From NCBI GenBank assembly GCA_958436995.1, contig CAUBMI010000084.1, positions 1 to 6,420 on the forward strand: DNA of 6,420 nucleotides, read 5' to 3'. Made by a program: the position numbers and the translations under genes. The notes beneath the pieces are model-generated. The model ran no database searches. It was not told where the DNA came from and worked only from the letters and a program-made list of their open reading frames with translations. The stretch comes from an uncultured Collinsella sp. GTDB lineage: Bacteria > Actinomycetota > Coriobacteriia > Coriobacteriales > Coriobacteriaceae. Position 1 is the stretch's first letter, and each line of letters starts with the position of its first letter. Of the stretch, positions 1-6,170 are shown one piece after another.

Positions 1-13
1 TGCAGGATTCGCG

Positions 14-742
14 CTACTCGCAGAGCGAAAGGGCGGCCTCGTCGGCAACGACAACGCAGTTGGTGTGCAGCTGCAGAATCGAAGCCGGGCACGCGGGCGT
101 AACCGGACCATAGCACATGTCATGCACGGCCTGAGCCTTGGCCTCGCCGTTGGCGACGACTAGGATCATGCGGGCATACATGATGGTCTGGGTACCCATG
201 GTGTAGGCCTGACGGGGAACATCGTCGATGCTGTCGAACAGGCGGCTGTTGGCCTGAATGGTGCTCTCGGTGAGGTCGACGCAGTGCGTGCCCTTGGAGA
301 AGTGGTCATCGGGCTCGTTGAAACCGATGTGGCCGTTGTTGCCAATGCCGAGCAGCTGCAGATCCGGGTAACCGGCGGCGGCGACGATCTTGTCGTACTC
401 AGAGCAGGCAGCGGCGGCGTCGGGGTTGGAACCGTCGGGCACATGCGTGTTGTTCAGGTCGATGTTGATGTGATCGAAGAAGTTCTCACGCATGAAGTAG
501 TGATAGCTCTGGGGATCGTCGTGCGAAAGGCCGCGATACTCGTCCAGGTTGTAGGTGCTGACCTCGGCAAAGTCGACGTCGCCCTTCTCGTACCAAGCAG
601 CGAGCTGCTTGTAGGCACCGATCGGGGTGGAGCCGGTGGCAAGACCCAGCACGCAATCGGGCTTGAGGATAACCTGCGCCGAGATGATATTGGCGGCCTT
701 GCGGCTCATATCCTCGTAGTCTTTAGCTTTAATGATCTTCAT
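14..742 (-). CDS. nagB: Glucosamine-6-phosphate deaminase (NagB)
   Basis: This enzyme converts glucosamine-6-phosphate to fructose-6-phosphate plus ammonia in the cytosol, feeding amino sugars into glycolysis. The 242-residue product has the family's blocks in order: the phosphate-binding loop LATGSTPIGAY (34-44), NLDEY with the catalytic Asp67, GIGNNGHIGFNEP (133-144) with His138 and Glu143, and the C-terminal PVTPACPASILQLH block. Numbering matches the E. coli catalytic set with an offset of 5. The E. coli Asp141 position is Asn136 here, a variant I recall as normal for Gram-positive NagB and not a defect. The length equals the short Bacillus-type enzyme, which lacks the longer E. coli C-terminus. 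The ATG at 742 is chosen because AGAAAGGA (749-756) lies six bases upstream. The frame stays open to 907, but that extension has no NagB similarity. It is the last gene before the window edge; the IIA and glmM genes lie upstream in the same direction. Confidence 0.96.
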   Translation of the reverse strand: MKIIKAKDYEDMSRKAANIISAQVILKPDCVLGLATGSTPIGAYKQLAAWYEKGDVDFAEVSTYNLDEYRGLSHDDPQSYHYFMRENFFDHINIDLNNTHVPDGSNPDAAAACSEYDKIVAAAGYPDLQLLGIGNNGHIGFNEPDDHFSKGTHCVDLTESTIQANSRLFDSIDDVPRQAYTMGTQTIMYARMILVVANGEAKAQAVHDMCYGPVTPACPASILQLHTNCVVVADEAALSLCE

Positions 743-942
743 TACGCGTCCTTTCTCGTACAAGAGAGGCAAGGCTCCCCTTACAAGCACTTGCCCGCGG
801 CCCGCGTCGGCCGCAACCAACGTGTGCGGCCACCAGGGCGAGGTCGCGTAATGTATGTGTCTCGTGTCTAGCCGCGTCGAGGCCCCTGCCCGTCCACGGT
901 GACCCAAAGCCGTTTAGCTTCGGACAAATCCCATCTTGCCAC
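743..942 (-). other. Intergenic region upstream of nagB, GC-rich and structured
   Basis: This 200-base stretch lies between the hairpin at 943-972 and nagB. It contains an inverted repeat GGCCGC (809-814) / GCGGCC (826-831) with an 11-base loop, and a short tandem repeat of GTGTCT (857-862 and 864-869 on the plus strand). I found no convincing -35/-10 pair for nagB here; a weak TACATT lies near the tandem repeat but lacks a matching -35. It may hold a nagB promoter or regulator site that I cannot define. Confidence 0.3.
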
Positions 943-972
943 GGAGGGCGCCCTCTTTCAAGGGCGCCCTCC
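943..972 (-). terminator. Perfect 12-bp hairpin after the PTS IIA gene
   Basis: The arms GGAGGGCGCCCT (943-954) and AGGGCGCCCTCC (961-972) pair without mismatch around a six-base loop. The hairpin lies 42 bases past the IIA stop codon, where a terminator would be expected. However, no T-rich run follows on either strand, so it is not a classical intrinsic terminator. It may instead be a weak or factor-dependent terminator, or an RNA-stabilising 3' end. Confidence 0.5.
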
Positions 973-1014
973 ATAAACGTGTTTGAATTGTAGGCTAATG
1001 GCCACGTGCACTTG

Positions 1015-1512
1015 CTAGCGCTCGCGAGCAACGATGAGCTGGTCCATCTCTTCGACATGCGCACCAACGGAGCCCTTGATACTCGAGAACTCAACGGAGT
1101 TGCACACCAAGATGGGGACCGTCACATCGTAGCCCTCGGCAGCAATTGCCTCGCGATCGAACTCGATGAGCACGTCACCCTTATGGACGACATCGCCCAC
1201 CTGTGCATGCACGCTAAAATGCTTGCCCTCAAGCTGAACAGTGTCCAAACCAACGTGGATGAGCACGTCTAGGCCATCGACCGTGTTGAGCGCAACGGCG
1301 TGACCCGTGGGAAAAATGGCCTCGACCTTGGCGTCTGCCGGCGCAATCACACGCGTGCCGGTAGGCTGAATCGCCACGCCCTGGCCCAAAAGGCCGGTGG
1401 CAAATGTCTGGTCATTGACCTCGGACAACGGAATGACGTCGCCCGAGATGGGAGCATCCAGCGTAAGAACTCGTCCACGCATACCAAAAGACCTTAGGAC
1501 TTTAGTGAACAT
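1015..1512 (-). CDS. crr: Glucose-type PTS IIA protein (Crr-like, stand-alone)
   Basis: This is a 165-residue single-domain PTS EIIA of the glucose family. In that family the protein takes phosphate from HPr on a histidine and passes it to the EIIB domain of a sugar permease. The characteristic blocks are present: APISGDVIPL (20-29), GQGVAIQPTG (43-52), TGHAVAL with His71, and LIHVGLDTVQLEGKHF with His86, which is the expected phosphorylated residue. The length and the N-terminus MFTKVLRSFG resemble E. coli Crr. No IIB or IIC domain is fused, so it must serve a permease encoded elsewhere. The ATG at 1512 is preferred; it follows a purine-rich GAGGGGGAG that sits unusually close. A TTG at 1533 and an ATG at 1482 (with AAGG upstream) are alternatives. 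It lies 71 bases after glmM with no visible terminator between, so co-transcription with glmM is possible. No downstream regulatory role can be claimed from sequence. Confidence 0.9.
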   Translation of the reverse strand: MFTKVLRSFGMRGRVLTLDAPISGDVIPLSEVNDQTFATGLLGQGVAIQPTGTRVIAPADAKVEAIFPTGHAVALNTVDGLDVLIHVGLDTVQLEGKHFSVHAQVGDVVHKGDVLIEFDREAIAAEGYDVTVPILVCNSVEFSSIKGSVGAHVEEMDQLIVARER

Positions 1513-1583
1513 GCTCCCCCTCGGACATACCAATCAATCAAAATAGCTTTAACAGTTTACCACTTGGCACCCGTTTTTGACCA

Positions 1584-2921
1584 TTAGGGAAGTTCGCGCT
1601 TGACAACCTCGACGATGTCGTCGACAACACGCTGAGTGAGCTCGTGCGTCTCCGCCTCGGCCATAACACGGACCAGCGGCTCGGTACCGCTCGGGCGCAC
1701 CAGAATGCGGCCGCGGCCGTCAAGCTCCTTCTCGGCGGCAGCGACGGCGTCCCAAATGGGCTGGCAATCGTCCAGGCCGGCCTTGTTGTCGGAATGCACG
1801 TTGACGAGTACCTGCGGGTACTTCTTCATGATGCCGGCAAGATCGGTGAGGGTACGACCGGTGCGCTTGAGCACGGCCAGCAGCTGCAGAGCCGTCACCA
1901 GGCCGTCACCGGTGGTGTTGTGCTCCAGGAAGATGATGTGGCCGGACTGTTCGCCGCCGATGACGGCGCCATCCGCGAGCATGCGCTCCAAAACGTAGCG
2001 GTCACCCACGGCGGTCTGAACCATTTCGAAGCCCTGCTCCTTCATAGCGATGGAGAAGCCAAGGTTGCACATGACGGTCGAGACGATCTCGGAGTTGGCG
2101 AGCTTGCCGCGGGCGGCGAGGTCAGAACCGCAGATAGCCAGGATGTAGTCACCGTCGATCTCATTGCCCTCGCCGTCGACGAACAGCACGCGGTCGGCGT
2201 CGCCGTCGTGGGCCAGGCCGATATCGGCGTGGGTGCGCAGCACGAGCTCGCGCAGGGGCTCAAGGTGAGTGGAGCCGCACTCAACGTTAATGTCGGTGCC
2301 GCAGTAATCGGTGTTGATGGCATGGACCGTGGCGCCCAGGCGCTGCAGCGCAGCGGGCGTGGTCTGGCAGGAAGCACCGTGGCCGCAGTCGACGGCAACA
2401 ACCAGGCCATCGAGCTTAAGGCCGTCGAGCGTGCTGATGGCATGATCGACATAGGCCTTGCGGGCGTCTTTCATCTTGATGATGTGACCCACACCGGCGC
2501 CGGTCGGCAGCGTGTCGGCAGCCATGGCCTCCTCGGACATGACCCAGGCGCTGATCTCTTCCTCGACAGCATCGGGAAGCTTCATGCCCTTGCGGCTAAA
2601 GAACTTGATGCCGTTGAACTCCGGCGGATTATGCGAAGCAGAGATGACGATGCCGCCGTCGAGCTCGTTTTGGACGGTGAGCAGCGCCACGGCCGGCGTA
2701 GGGATAACGCCGCAGCAATGCGGACGGCCGCCCTCTGCCATAATGCCAGCGGTCAGAGCACTCTCGAGCATGGTACCCGAAAGACGCGTGTCGCGGCCGA
2801 TGCAGATGTCCGGGCCAAGGAACTTGGTCGCCGCGCGGCCCAGGCGAAACGCGAGGTCGCACGAGAGGTCGGCATTGGCGACGCCACGGACGCCGTCGGT
2901 ACCGAAGATGTTCTGGGGCAT
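1584..2921 (-). CDS. glmM: Phosphoglucosamine mutase (GlmM)
   Basis: This enzyme interconverts glucosamine-6-phosphate and glucosamine-1-phosphate, the step leading to UDP-GlcNAc for peptidoglycan. The 445 residues match the family length, and the N-terminus FGTDGVRG (6-13) is diagnostic. The four functional loops of the alpha-D-phosphohexomutase fold are all present: ISASHNP (93-99) with the phosphoserine Ser96; the metal-binding DGDADR (239-244) with Asp239, Asp241 and Asp243; the sugar-binding GGEQSGH (322-328); and the phosphate-binding RPSGTEPLVR (409-418). No residue appears to be missing. The ATG at 2921 follows GGAAGGAG with seven bases of spacing. It sits directly downstream of the rpsI terminator and has a weak promoter candidate of its own. 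NagB, encoded nearby, acts on the same metabolite in the opposite, catabolic sense. It is not next to cdaA/cdaR here, unlike in many Firmicutes. Confidence 0.97.
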   Translation of the reverse strand: MPQNIFGTDGVRGVANADLSCDLAFRLGRAATKFLGPDICIGRDTRLSGTMLESALTAGIMAEGGRPHCCGVIPTPAVALLTVQNELDGGIVISASHNPPEFNGIKFFSRKGMKLPDAVEEEISAWVMSEEAMAADTLPTGAGVGHIIKMKDARKAYVDHAISTLDGLKLDGLVVAVDCGHGASCQTTPAALQRLGATVHAINTDYCGTDINVECGSTHLEPLRELVLRTHADIGLAHDGDADRVLFVDGEGNEIDGDYILAICGSDLAARGKLANSEIVSTVMCNLGFSIAMKEQGFEMVQTAVGDRYVLERMLADGAVIGGEQSGHIIFLEHNTTGDGLVTALQLLAVLKRTGRTLTDLAGIMKKYPQVLVNVHSDNKAGLDDCQPIWDAVAAAEKELDGRGRILVRPSGTEPLVRVMAEAETHELTQRVVDDIVEVVKRELP

Positions 2922-2945
2922 AGGATCGCTCCTTCCCTAGCAGGC

Positions 2946-2973
2946 GATATACAACCGCCCACCCTAGTCGAAA
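2946..2973 (-). promoter_or_regulatory. Candidate glmM promoter
   Basis: On the minus strand TTTCGA (2968-2973) and TATATC (2946-2951) are separated by 16 bases and lie just upstream of the glmM ribosome binding site. The -35 half overlaps the T-tract of the rpsI terminator. The -10 is reasonable but the -35 is poor, so this is a guess based on position: a terminator upstream means glmM needs its own start or read-through. Confidence 0.3.
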
Positions 2974-3012
2974 AAGAAAAGCGGGACCCGCCGAGGAATC
3001 GGCAGGCCCCGC
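2971..3012 (-). terminator. Intrinsic terminator of the rplM-rpsI operon
   Basis: Read on the minus strand, a 14-bp stem (3012-2999 with 2994-2981, two G-U pairs) closes a TTCC loop and is followed at once by a T-rich run (TTTTCTTTTT, 2980-2971). It begins 32 bases past the rpsI stop codon. A second, small hairpin (TATCTC/GAGATA, 3023-3039) lies between the stop codon and this terminator. This is a textbook rho-independent terminator. Confidence 0.93.
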
Positions 3013-3044
3013 TTGTACATTGTATCTCGAAAGGAGATAAAACC

Positions 3045-3440
<396 letters not shown>

Positions 3441-3442
3441 CT

Positions 3443-3886
3443 TTAAGCCTCCAGCTCAATCTTCGTGGGGTTCTGGGCAGCATGCGGATGCTCGGCACCA
3501 GCGTAGACCTTAAGCTTGGTCATCTGGGCACGGCCGAGGGTGGTCTTGGGCAGCATACCGCGAACGGCGCGCTCGATGACCTTCTCCGGGTGCTTCTCCA
3601 TAGCCTGGCGGAAGCTCTCAGCCTTGAGGCCGCCGTTGTAGCCGCTGTGGCGATAATAGGTCTTCGTGTCGGCCTTGTTACCGGTAAGCTGGACCTTATC
3701 GGCGTTGATGACGACAACGAAGTCGCCGCAGTCGCTGTTGGGCGTGAACTGGGGCTTGTTCTTACCGCGCAGGATCATTGCGATCTGGGTGGCAAGACGG
3801 CCCAGGACAGCACCATCGGCGTCGACGAGAACCCAGTTGCGCTGGACCTCGCCCTGCTTGGCGTAGTGAGTCGATTTCGAAATCAC
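3443..3886 (-). CDS. rplM: 50S ribosomal protein L13 (uL13), GTG start
   Basis: L13 is an early-assembling large-subunit protein. The 147-residue product carries RNWVLVDADGAVLGRLAT (16-33), the RHSGYNGGLK block (79-88) and the L13 signature around AVRGMLPKTTLGR (107-119) continuing to KLKVYAG. It is slightly longer than the 142-residue E. coli protein because of an N-terminal extension before RNWVLVDA, common in Gram-positives and Actinobacteria. The start is GTG at 3886: an in-frame TAA immediately precedes it, so no upstream start is possible, and GGAGGAG lies five bases away. An out-of-frame mini-ORF, ATG at 3900 with five codons, ends in a TGA overlapping the GTG. The gene leads the operon with rpsI, two bases apart, and has a dedicated promoter and a leader hairpin. 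Confidence 0.97.
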   Translation of the reverse strand: MISKSTHYAKQGEVQRNWVLVDADGAVLGRLATQIAMILRGKNKPQFTPNSDCGDFVVVINADKVQLTGNKADTKTYYRHSGYNGGLKAESFRQAMEKHPEKVIERAVRGMLPKTTLGRAQMTKLKVYAGAEHPHAAQNPTKIELEA

Positions 3887-3914
3887 TTAGACTCCTCCAT
3901 GTACAGTACGTGTT

Positions 3915-3946
3915 GTTACAGAGATTCACGGGGCTCTGCAAGTAAC
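3915..3946 (-). promoter_or_regulatory. Hairpin at the 5' end of the rplM-rpsI leader
   Basis: On the minus strand GTTA + CAGAG (3946-3934, with a four-base CTTG bulge between) pairs with the continuous CTCTGTAAC (3923-3915), giving nine pairs around a ten-base loop. It starts almost exactly where transcription should begin from the promoter at 3953-3980. L13 is known to control its own operon through the leader in some bacteria, so this may be an L13-binding site; I cannot confirm a match to a described leader family. Confidence 0.45.
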
Positions 3947-3952
3947 CCGTCC

Positions 3953-3980
3953 ATATTACCCCGCTCGCCGTACGAGTCAA
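3953..3980 (-). promoter_or_regulatory. rplM-rpsI promoter
   Basis: On the minus strand TTGACT (3975-3980, five of six consensus bases) and TAATAT (3953-3958, four of six) are separated by 16 bases. Predicted initiation is near 3946, giving a leader of about 60 bases before the rplM GTG. It is the best-looking sigma-70-type promoter in the window and fits the high expression of ribosomal protein genes. Confidence 0.65.
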
Positions 3981-4080
3981 CAGGTATTTTGGCTCCGACC
4001 AGAGTTTCTGCACATGTCATCCACGAGCCGTGATTTTTCCAACTCTTTAGCTGTTGTCATTTTTTAAGGGTTCGCCGTCG

Positions 4081-4959
4081 CTAGCGCTCAACGAACTCTT
4101 GGATTTCCGCGAGCAGGCGCTTTGCCTCCTGACGGCCCTGGATATACAGGTCCAAAAGCTTTGCCGGATCGTGCTCGACATGGCCGACCTCGACCGGCTT
4201 TTGCGGAGCGATGACCAGCGCGCGGCCCTCGCGCTCATACTTCCACAGGTGCATGCGCTGGAGGTTATAGCGGTCGTGGCGCGTCTCGATAGCCTCGAGC
4301 AGGTAGGGGTAGTCGGCATAGCGGGCGCGCGCGGCAGGCATAAACTCGTAGGGCTTTTTCTCGTACGAGCGGTCCTGGGTGACGATGACGACCGCACGGT
4401 CGAAGCCCGCCTCCTCGAGCACATGCTCGATAGGAACCGAATCGGCCACGCCGCCGTCGACGTATTTGTGCCCGTCGATCTCGACCGGCGGCGTCACCAG
4501 CGGCAGCGAGGTGGAGGCGCGCACGGCGTCGAGATCGAGCACGGCGCTTTTGACCGGGAGGTACGTGGCGGTTCCAAAGAGCATGTCCGTCGCGACGGCG
4601 TACATCTCAATGGGGCTCGCGTCGAACGTCTCGTTATCAAAAGGATCCAGGCGGTCCTGGACGTCGTTGAAGATAAAGTCGTAGCCCACGATGGAACCCG
4701 TGGACGCAAACGACGCGGCGCCCATGTAGCGGCTGTCGTTGCAGAAGGTCAAATTGACTCGGTTGGTGCGGCCGATCTGGTGCGACTTGTAGTTGACGCC
4801 GTTGAGCGCACCGGCCGAGACGCCGTACACCGCCGGAATTTCGACACCGGCCTCCATGAGAACGTCGAGCACGCCGGCGGTAAACTGCCCACGAAAACTG
4901 CCACCCTCCAAGACGAGCGCGACCTTGCCGGCGTTCTTTGCCTTATCTTCTGCAGTCAT
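4081..4959 (-). CDS. Patatin-like phospholipase family protein (YjjU-like)
   Basis: This is a predicted serine acyl hydrolase of the patatin family, which cleaves acyl chains from lipids using a Ser-Asp dyad. The 292-residue product has the family elements in order: a glycine-rich oxyanion loop EGGSFRG (18-24), the nucleophile elbow GVSAG (46-50) with Ser48, and DGG (168-170) with Asp168. The helix-rich C-terminus (about 200-292) resembles the extension seen in the E. coli YjjU type. No signal peptide or membrane segment is visible, so it should be cytosolic. The catalytic residues are intact, but the natural substrate cannot be told from sequence. The ATG at 4959 follows a near-perfect AGGAGGT with five bases of spacing. 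It is apparently a single-gene unit: the rplM promoter lies downstream, and a palindromic repeat array occupies the upstream flank. No clear promoter or terminator of its own was found. Confidence 0.92.
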   Translation of the reverse strand: MTAEDKAKNAGKVALVLEGGSFRGQFTAGVLDVLMEAGVEIPAVYGVSAGALNGVNYKSHQIGRTNRVNLTFCNDSRYMGAASFASTGSIVGYDFIFNDVQDRLDPFDNETFDASPIEMYAVATDMLFGTATYLPVKSAVLDLDAVRASTSLPLVTPPVEIDGHKYVDGGVADSVPIEHVLEEAGFDRAVVIVTQDRSYEKKPYEFMPAARARYADYPYLLEAIETRHDRYNLQRMHLWKYEREGRALVIAPQKPVEVGHVEHDPAKLLDLYIQGRQEAKRLLAEIQEFVER

Positions 4960-5044
4960 ATTGACCTCCTGCGATTGCGTTTTGGCTTTCTTCTACCCAG
5001 TTTTGGAATGGAGGGCGCGCAGGTTTTTCGAGGCGGCAGGTGCA

Positions 5045-5269
5045 GCGGAAAGTGCGTCCCAGTTTGAGGCGGGATTACGGGATGCGCTTTCCGCTTGGAC
5101 CGCCGTTGGGAAAGCGCGACCCGTTCTGAGCGCGGATTCCGGGATGAACTTTCCGCCAACAATTCATCCGGAAAATGCATCCCATTCTGAGCCGATAATC
5201 TGGGACACACTTTCCGTTGGACGACCGTTAGGAAAGCGCATCCCACCCTGCGCTGCCGCGACGTTTTCC
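5045..5269. repeat. Tandem array of 61-62 bp palindromic repeats (3 full, 1 partial)
   Basis: Left arms of the form GGAAAGnGCnnCCC start at 5047, 5109, 5170 and 5231, a period of 62, 61 and 61. Matching right arms of the form GGGATGnnCTTTCC start at 5079, 5141 and 5202, always 18 bases after the left arm ends. Unit 1 forms a 16-bp stem (5045-5060 with 5079-5094, two G-U pairs). Units 2 and 3 keep outer and inner pairs with a few mismatches. Unit 4 is degenerate: GGAAAGCG (5231-5238) pairs with CGTTTTCC (5262-5269). The 18-base loops share a TTCTGAG-like core. Linkers are 15-16 bases, and those after units 1 and 3 are similar (TTGGAC..CCGTT). A 61-base period shifts reading frame each time, so this is not coding. 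It lies about 85 bases upstream of the patatin gene; the intervening 4960-5044 shows only that gene's ribosome binding site. Confidence 0.85.
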
Positions 5270-5280
5270 TAACGCTCACG

Positions 5281-5309
5281 CCCTGCATAGAGTCCGATTC
5301 TCTGCGGGT
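5281..5309. repeat. Degenerate partial copy of the 137-bp repeat (right end only)
   Basis: CCCTGCATAGAGTCCGATTC followed by TCTGCGGGT matches the right end of the 137-bp element (5493-5521) with two differences. The similarity continues weakly into the following linker (5310-5382), which shares TTGATG and CATCGCAT with the linker at 5520-5592. This suggests an older tandem unit whose left part has been lost or replaced next to the 61-bp array. Confidence 0.7.
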
Positions 5310-5382
5310 TGGGGGATCCGTTGATGGGTCGAGGCCAGGGCAAGACCCCCGATCCGCATCGCATCGATATCTGGCTGGGGCA

Positions 5383-5519
5383 TTGCGCGGAGAATCCGCG
5401 TATTTGCTTCGCAAACCCGCACCGGCTTCGGCCGCCTTCCGGCGTCCTCGCCCGCGGGCTAAAAACGCTTACGCGTTTTCTTTACGCCCGCGCCCTGCAT
5501 AGAGTTCGATTCTCCGCGG
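5383..5519. repeat. 137-bp repeat element, copy 1
   Basis: This copy is identical over 137 bases to 5593-5729, an offset of exactly 210. Its ends are inverted repeats, CGCGGAGAATC (5386-5396) and GATTCTCCGCG (5508-5518). Inside are several hairpins: TTTGC-TTC-GCAAA (5403-5415) extended by GCG/CGC; GCCG/CGGC (5431-5443); and CGCGGGC (5453-5459) with GCCCGCG (5486-5492) enclosing AAAACGC-TTAC-GCGTTTT (5462-5479). The whole could fold as a closed multi-arm structure in RNA or single-stranded DNA. The right end 5502-5518 is a 17-base inverted match to the ssrA 3' region. No target-site duplication is evident. Confidence 0.9.
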
Positions 5520-5592
5520 GTTTGGGATGCCGTTGATGCGGCGCACGGCAGGCTGAGATTCGATAACATCGCATCTATATGGGGTTGAAGCT

Positions 5593-5729
5593 TTGCGCGG
5601 AGAATCCGCGTATTTGCTTCGCAAACCCGCACCGGCTTCGGCCGCCTTCCGGCGTCCTCGCCCGCGGGCTAAAAACGCTTACGCGTTTTCTTTACGCCCG
5701 CGCCCTGCATAGAGTTCGATTCTCCGCGG
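5593..5729. repeat. 137-bp repeat element, copy 2
   Basis: This second identical copy ends 12 bases before the T-rich tract of the ssrA terminator. The 73-base linker before it (5520-5592) is only loosely similar to the linker before copy 1, although both share TTGATG, CATCGCAT and a TATAT-like stretch. The inverted ends are at 5596-5606 and 5718-5728. The right end 5712-5728 is again a 17-base inverted match to the tmRNA 3' arm. The peptide encoded by both copies in the same plus-strand frame is a by-product of the 210-base offset being divisible by three. Confidence 0.9.
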
Positions 5730-5740
5730 TACGGACTAGA

Positions 5741-5777
5741 AATAAAAAGGCAGGTAGATACGAATATCTACCTGCCT
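5741..5777 (-). terminator. Intrinsic terminator of ssrA
   Basis: On the minus strand a perfect 13-bp stem (5777-5765 with 5760-5748) closes a stable TTCG tetraloop and is followed by TTTTTATT. It starts nine bases past the CCA end of the tmRNA. This is a textbook rho-independent terminator. Confidence 0.95.
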
Positions 5778-5785
5778 GTTACTTA

Positions 5786-6149
5786 TGGTGGAGGCGCGGA
5801 GAATCGAACTCCGGTCCACGAAAGCCCCCTGATTGGCATCTCCAAGCTCAGTCGCTGGTTTTGCCTCGGACGCTTTGCGCGCAGCGACACGCTCGCGGCG
5901 TCCTAACCGGTTCGGTCTTAGCCTGCGCCATACCGATTACGTGCGCAGGAGCATTCCCCTAACATGACGTCGCGCCGGTGTCGGGGAAATCACCGGGTTG
6001 ACGAGCCGCTATAAACTAAGCAGCGAGAGCCATAGGCTCAAAAGAAGAGTTGTTGTCAATTCAATTTGACGGTACCCCTGTTTAACGAGGCGAGGAGACC
6101 TCGGCTTGCTTCCTCTCTCAGAGCTATCGTGTCGAAACCAGTCGCCCCC
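5786..6149 (-). ncRNA. ssrA: tmRNA (SsrA), tag DNNSSFEPMALAA
   Basis: tmRNA rescues stalled ribosomes, acting first as tRNA-Ala and then as a short mRNA for a degradation tag. The 364-base gene starts GGGGGCGACTGGTTTCGACA, the conserved 5' end, and finishes with an encoded CCA at 5786. The 5' GGGGGCG (6149-6143) pairs with CGCCTCC near the 3' end as a seven-bp acceptor stem with one G-U. The T arm is CGGAG-TTCGATT-CTCCG (5813-5797). The tag frame runs from GAC (6057-6055) to TAG (6018-6016): DNNSSFEPMALAA, with the ALAA end recognised by proteases. The resume codon appears to be GAC, since the triplet before ATT-GAC is TGA; starting at ATT would add an Ile. A pseudoknot region is expected around 6070-6110, but I did not resolve each pseudoknot. 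A perfect terminator follows. Confidence 0.96.
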
Positions 6150-6170
6150 GAATGTCGGGAAAGTCTGGAT

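Noticed and set aside
743..907. N-terminal extension of nagB to 907
   Set aside because: The added 55 residues have no family similarity, while the ATG at 742 has a proper ribosome binding site and gives the standard NagB N-terminus.
4022..4038. CACG-AGC-CGTG followed by ATTTTT on the plus strand, terminator-like
   Set aside because: The stem is only four pairs and no plus-strand gene ends there; the neighbouring genes are on the minus strand.
4054..5067. A 337-codon plus-strand frame opposite the patatin gene
   Set aside because: It is a shadow of the patatin gene, which has intact catalytic motifs and a near-perfect ribosome binding site.
5045..5269. Possible CRISPR array
   Set aside because: The repeated part is degenerate between units, two linkers resemble each other, linkers are only 15-16 bases, and no cas gene is nearby.
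4956..5414. A minus-strand frame of 152 codons across the 61-bp array
   Set aside because: The repeats shift frame at each unit, the protein is Arg/Pro/Ser-rich without a domain, and it overlaps the patatin start.
5579..5962. A plus-strand frame of 127 codons across repeat copy 2 and ssrA
   Set aside because: Half is the structured repeat and the rest is antisense to the tmRNA; such antisense-tmRNA peptides (with RRGESNS) are typical false genes. The frame at 5309-5536 is rejected for the same reason.
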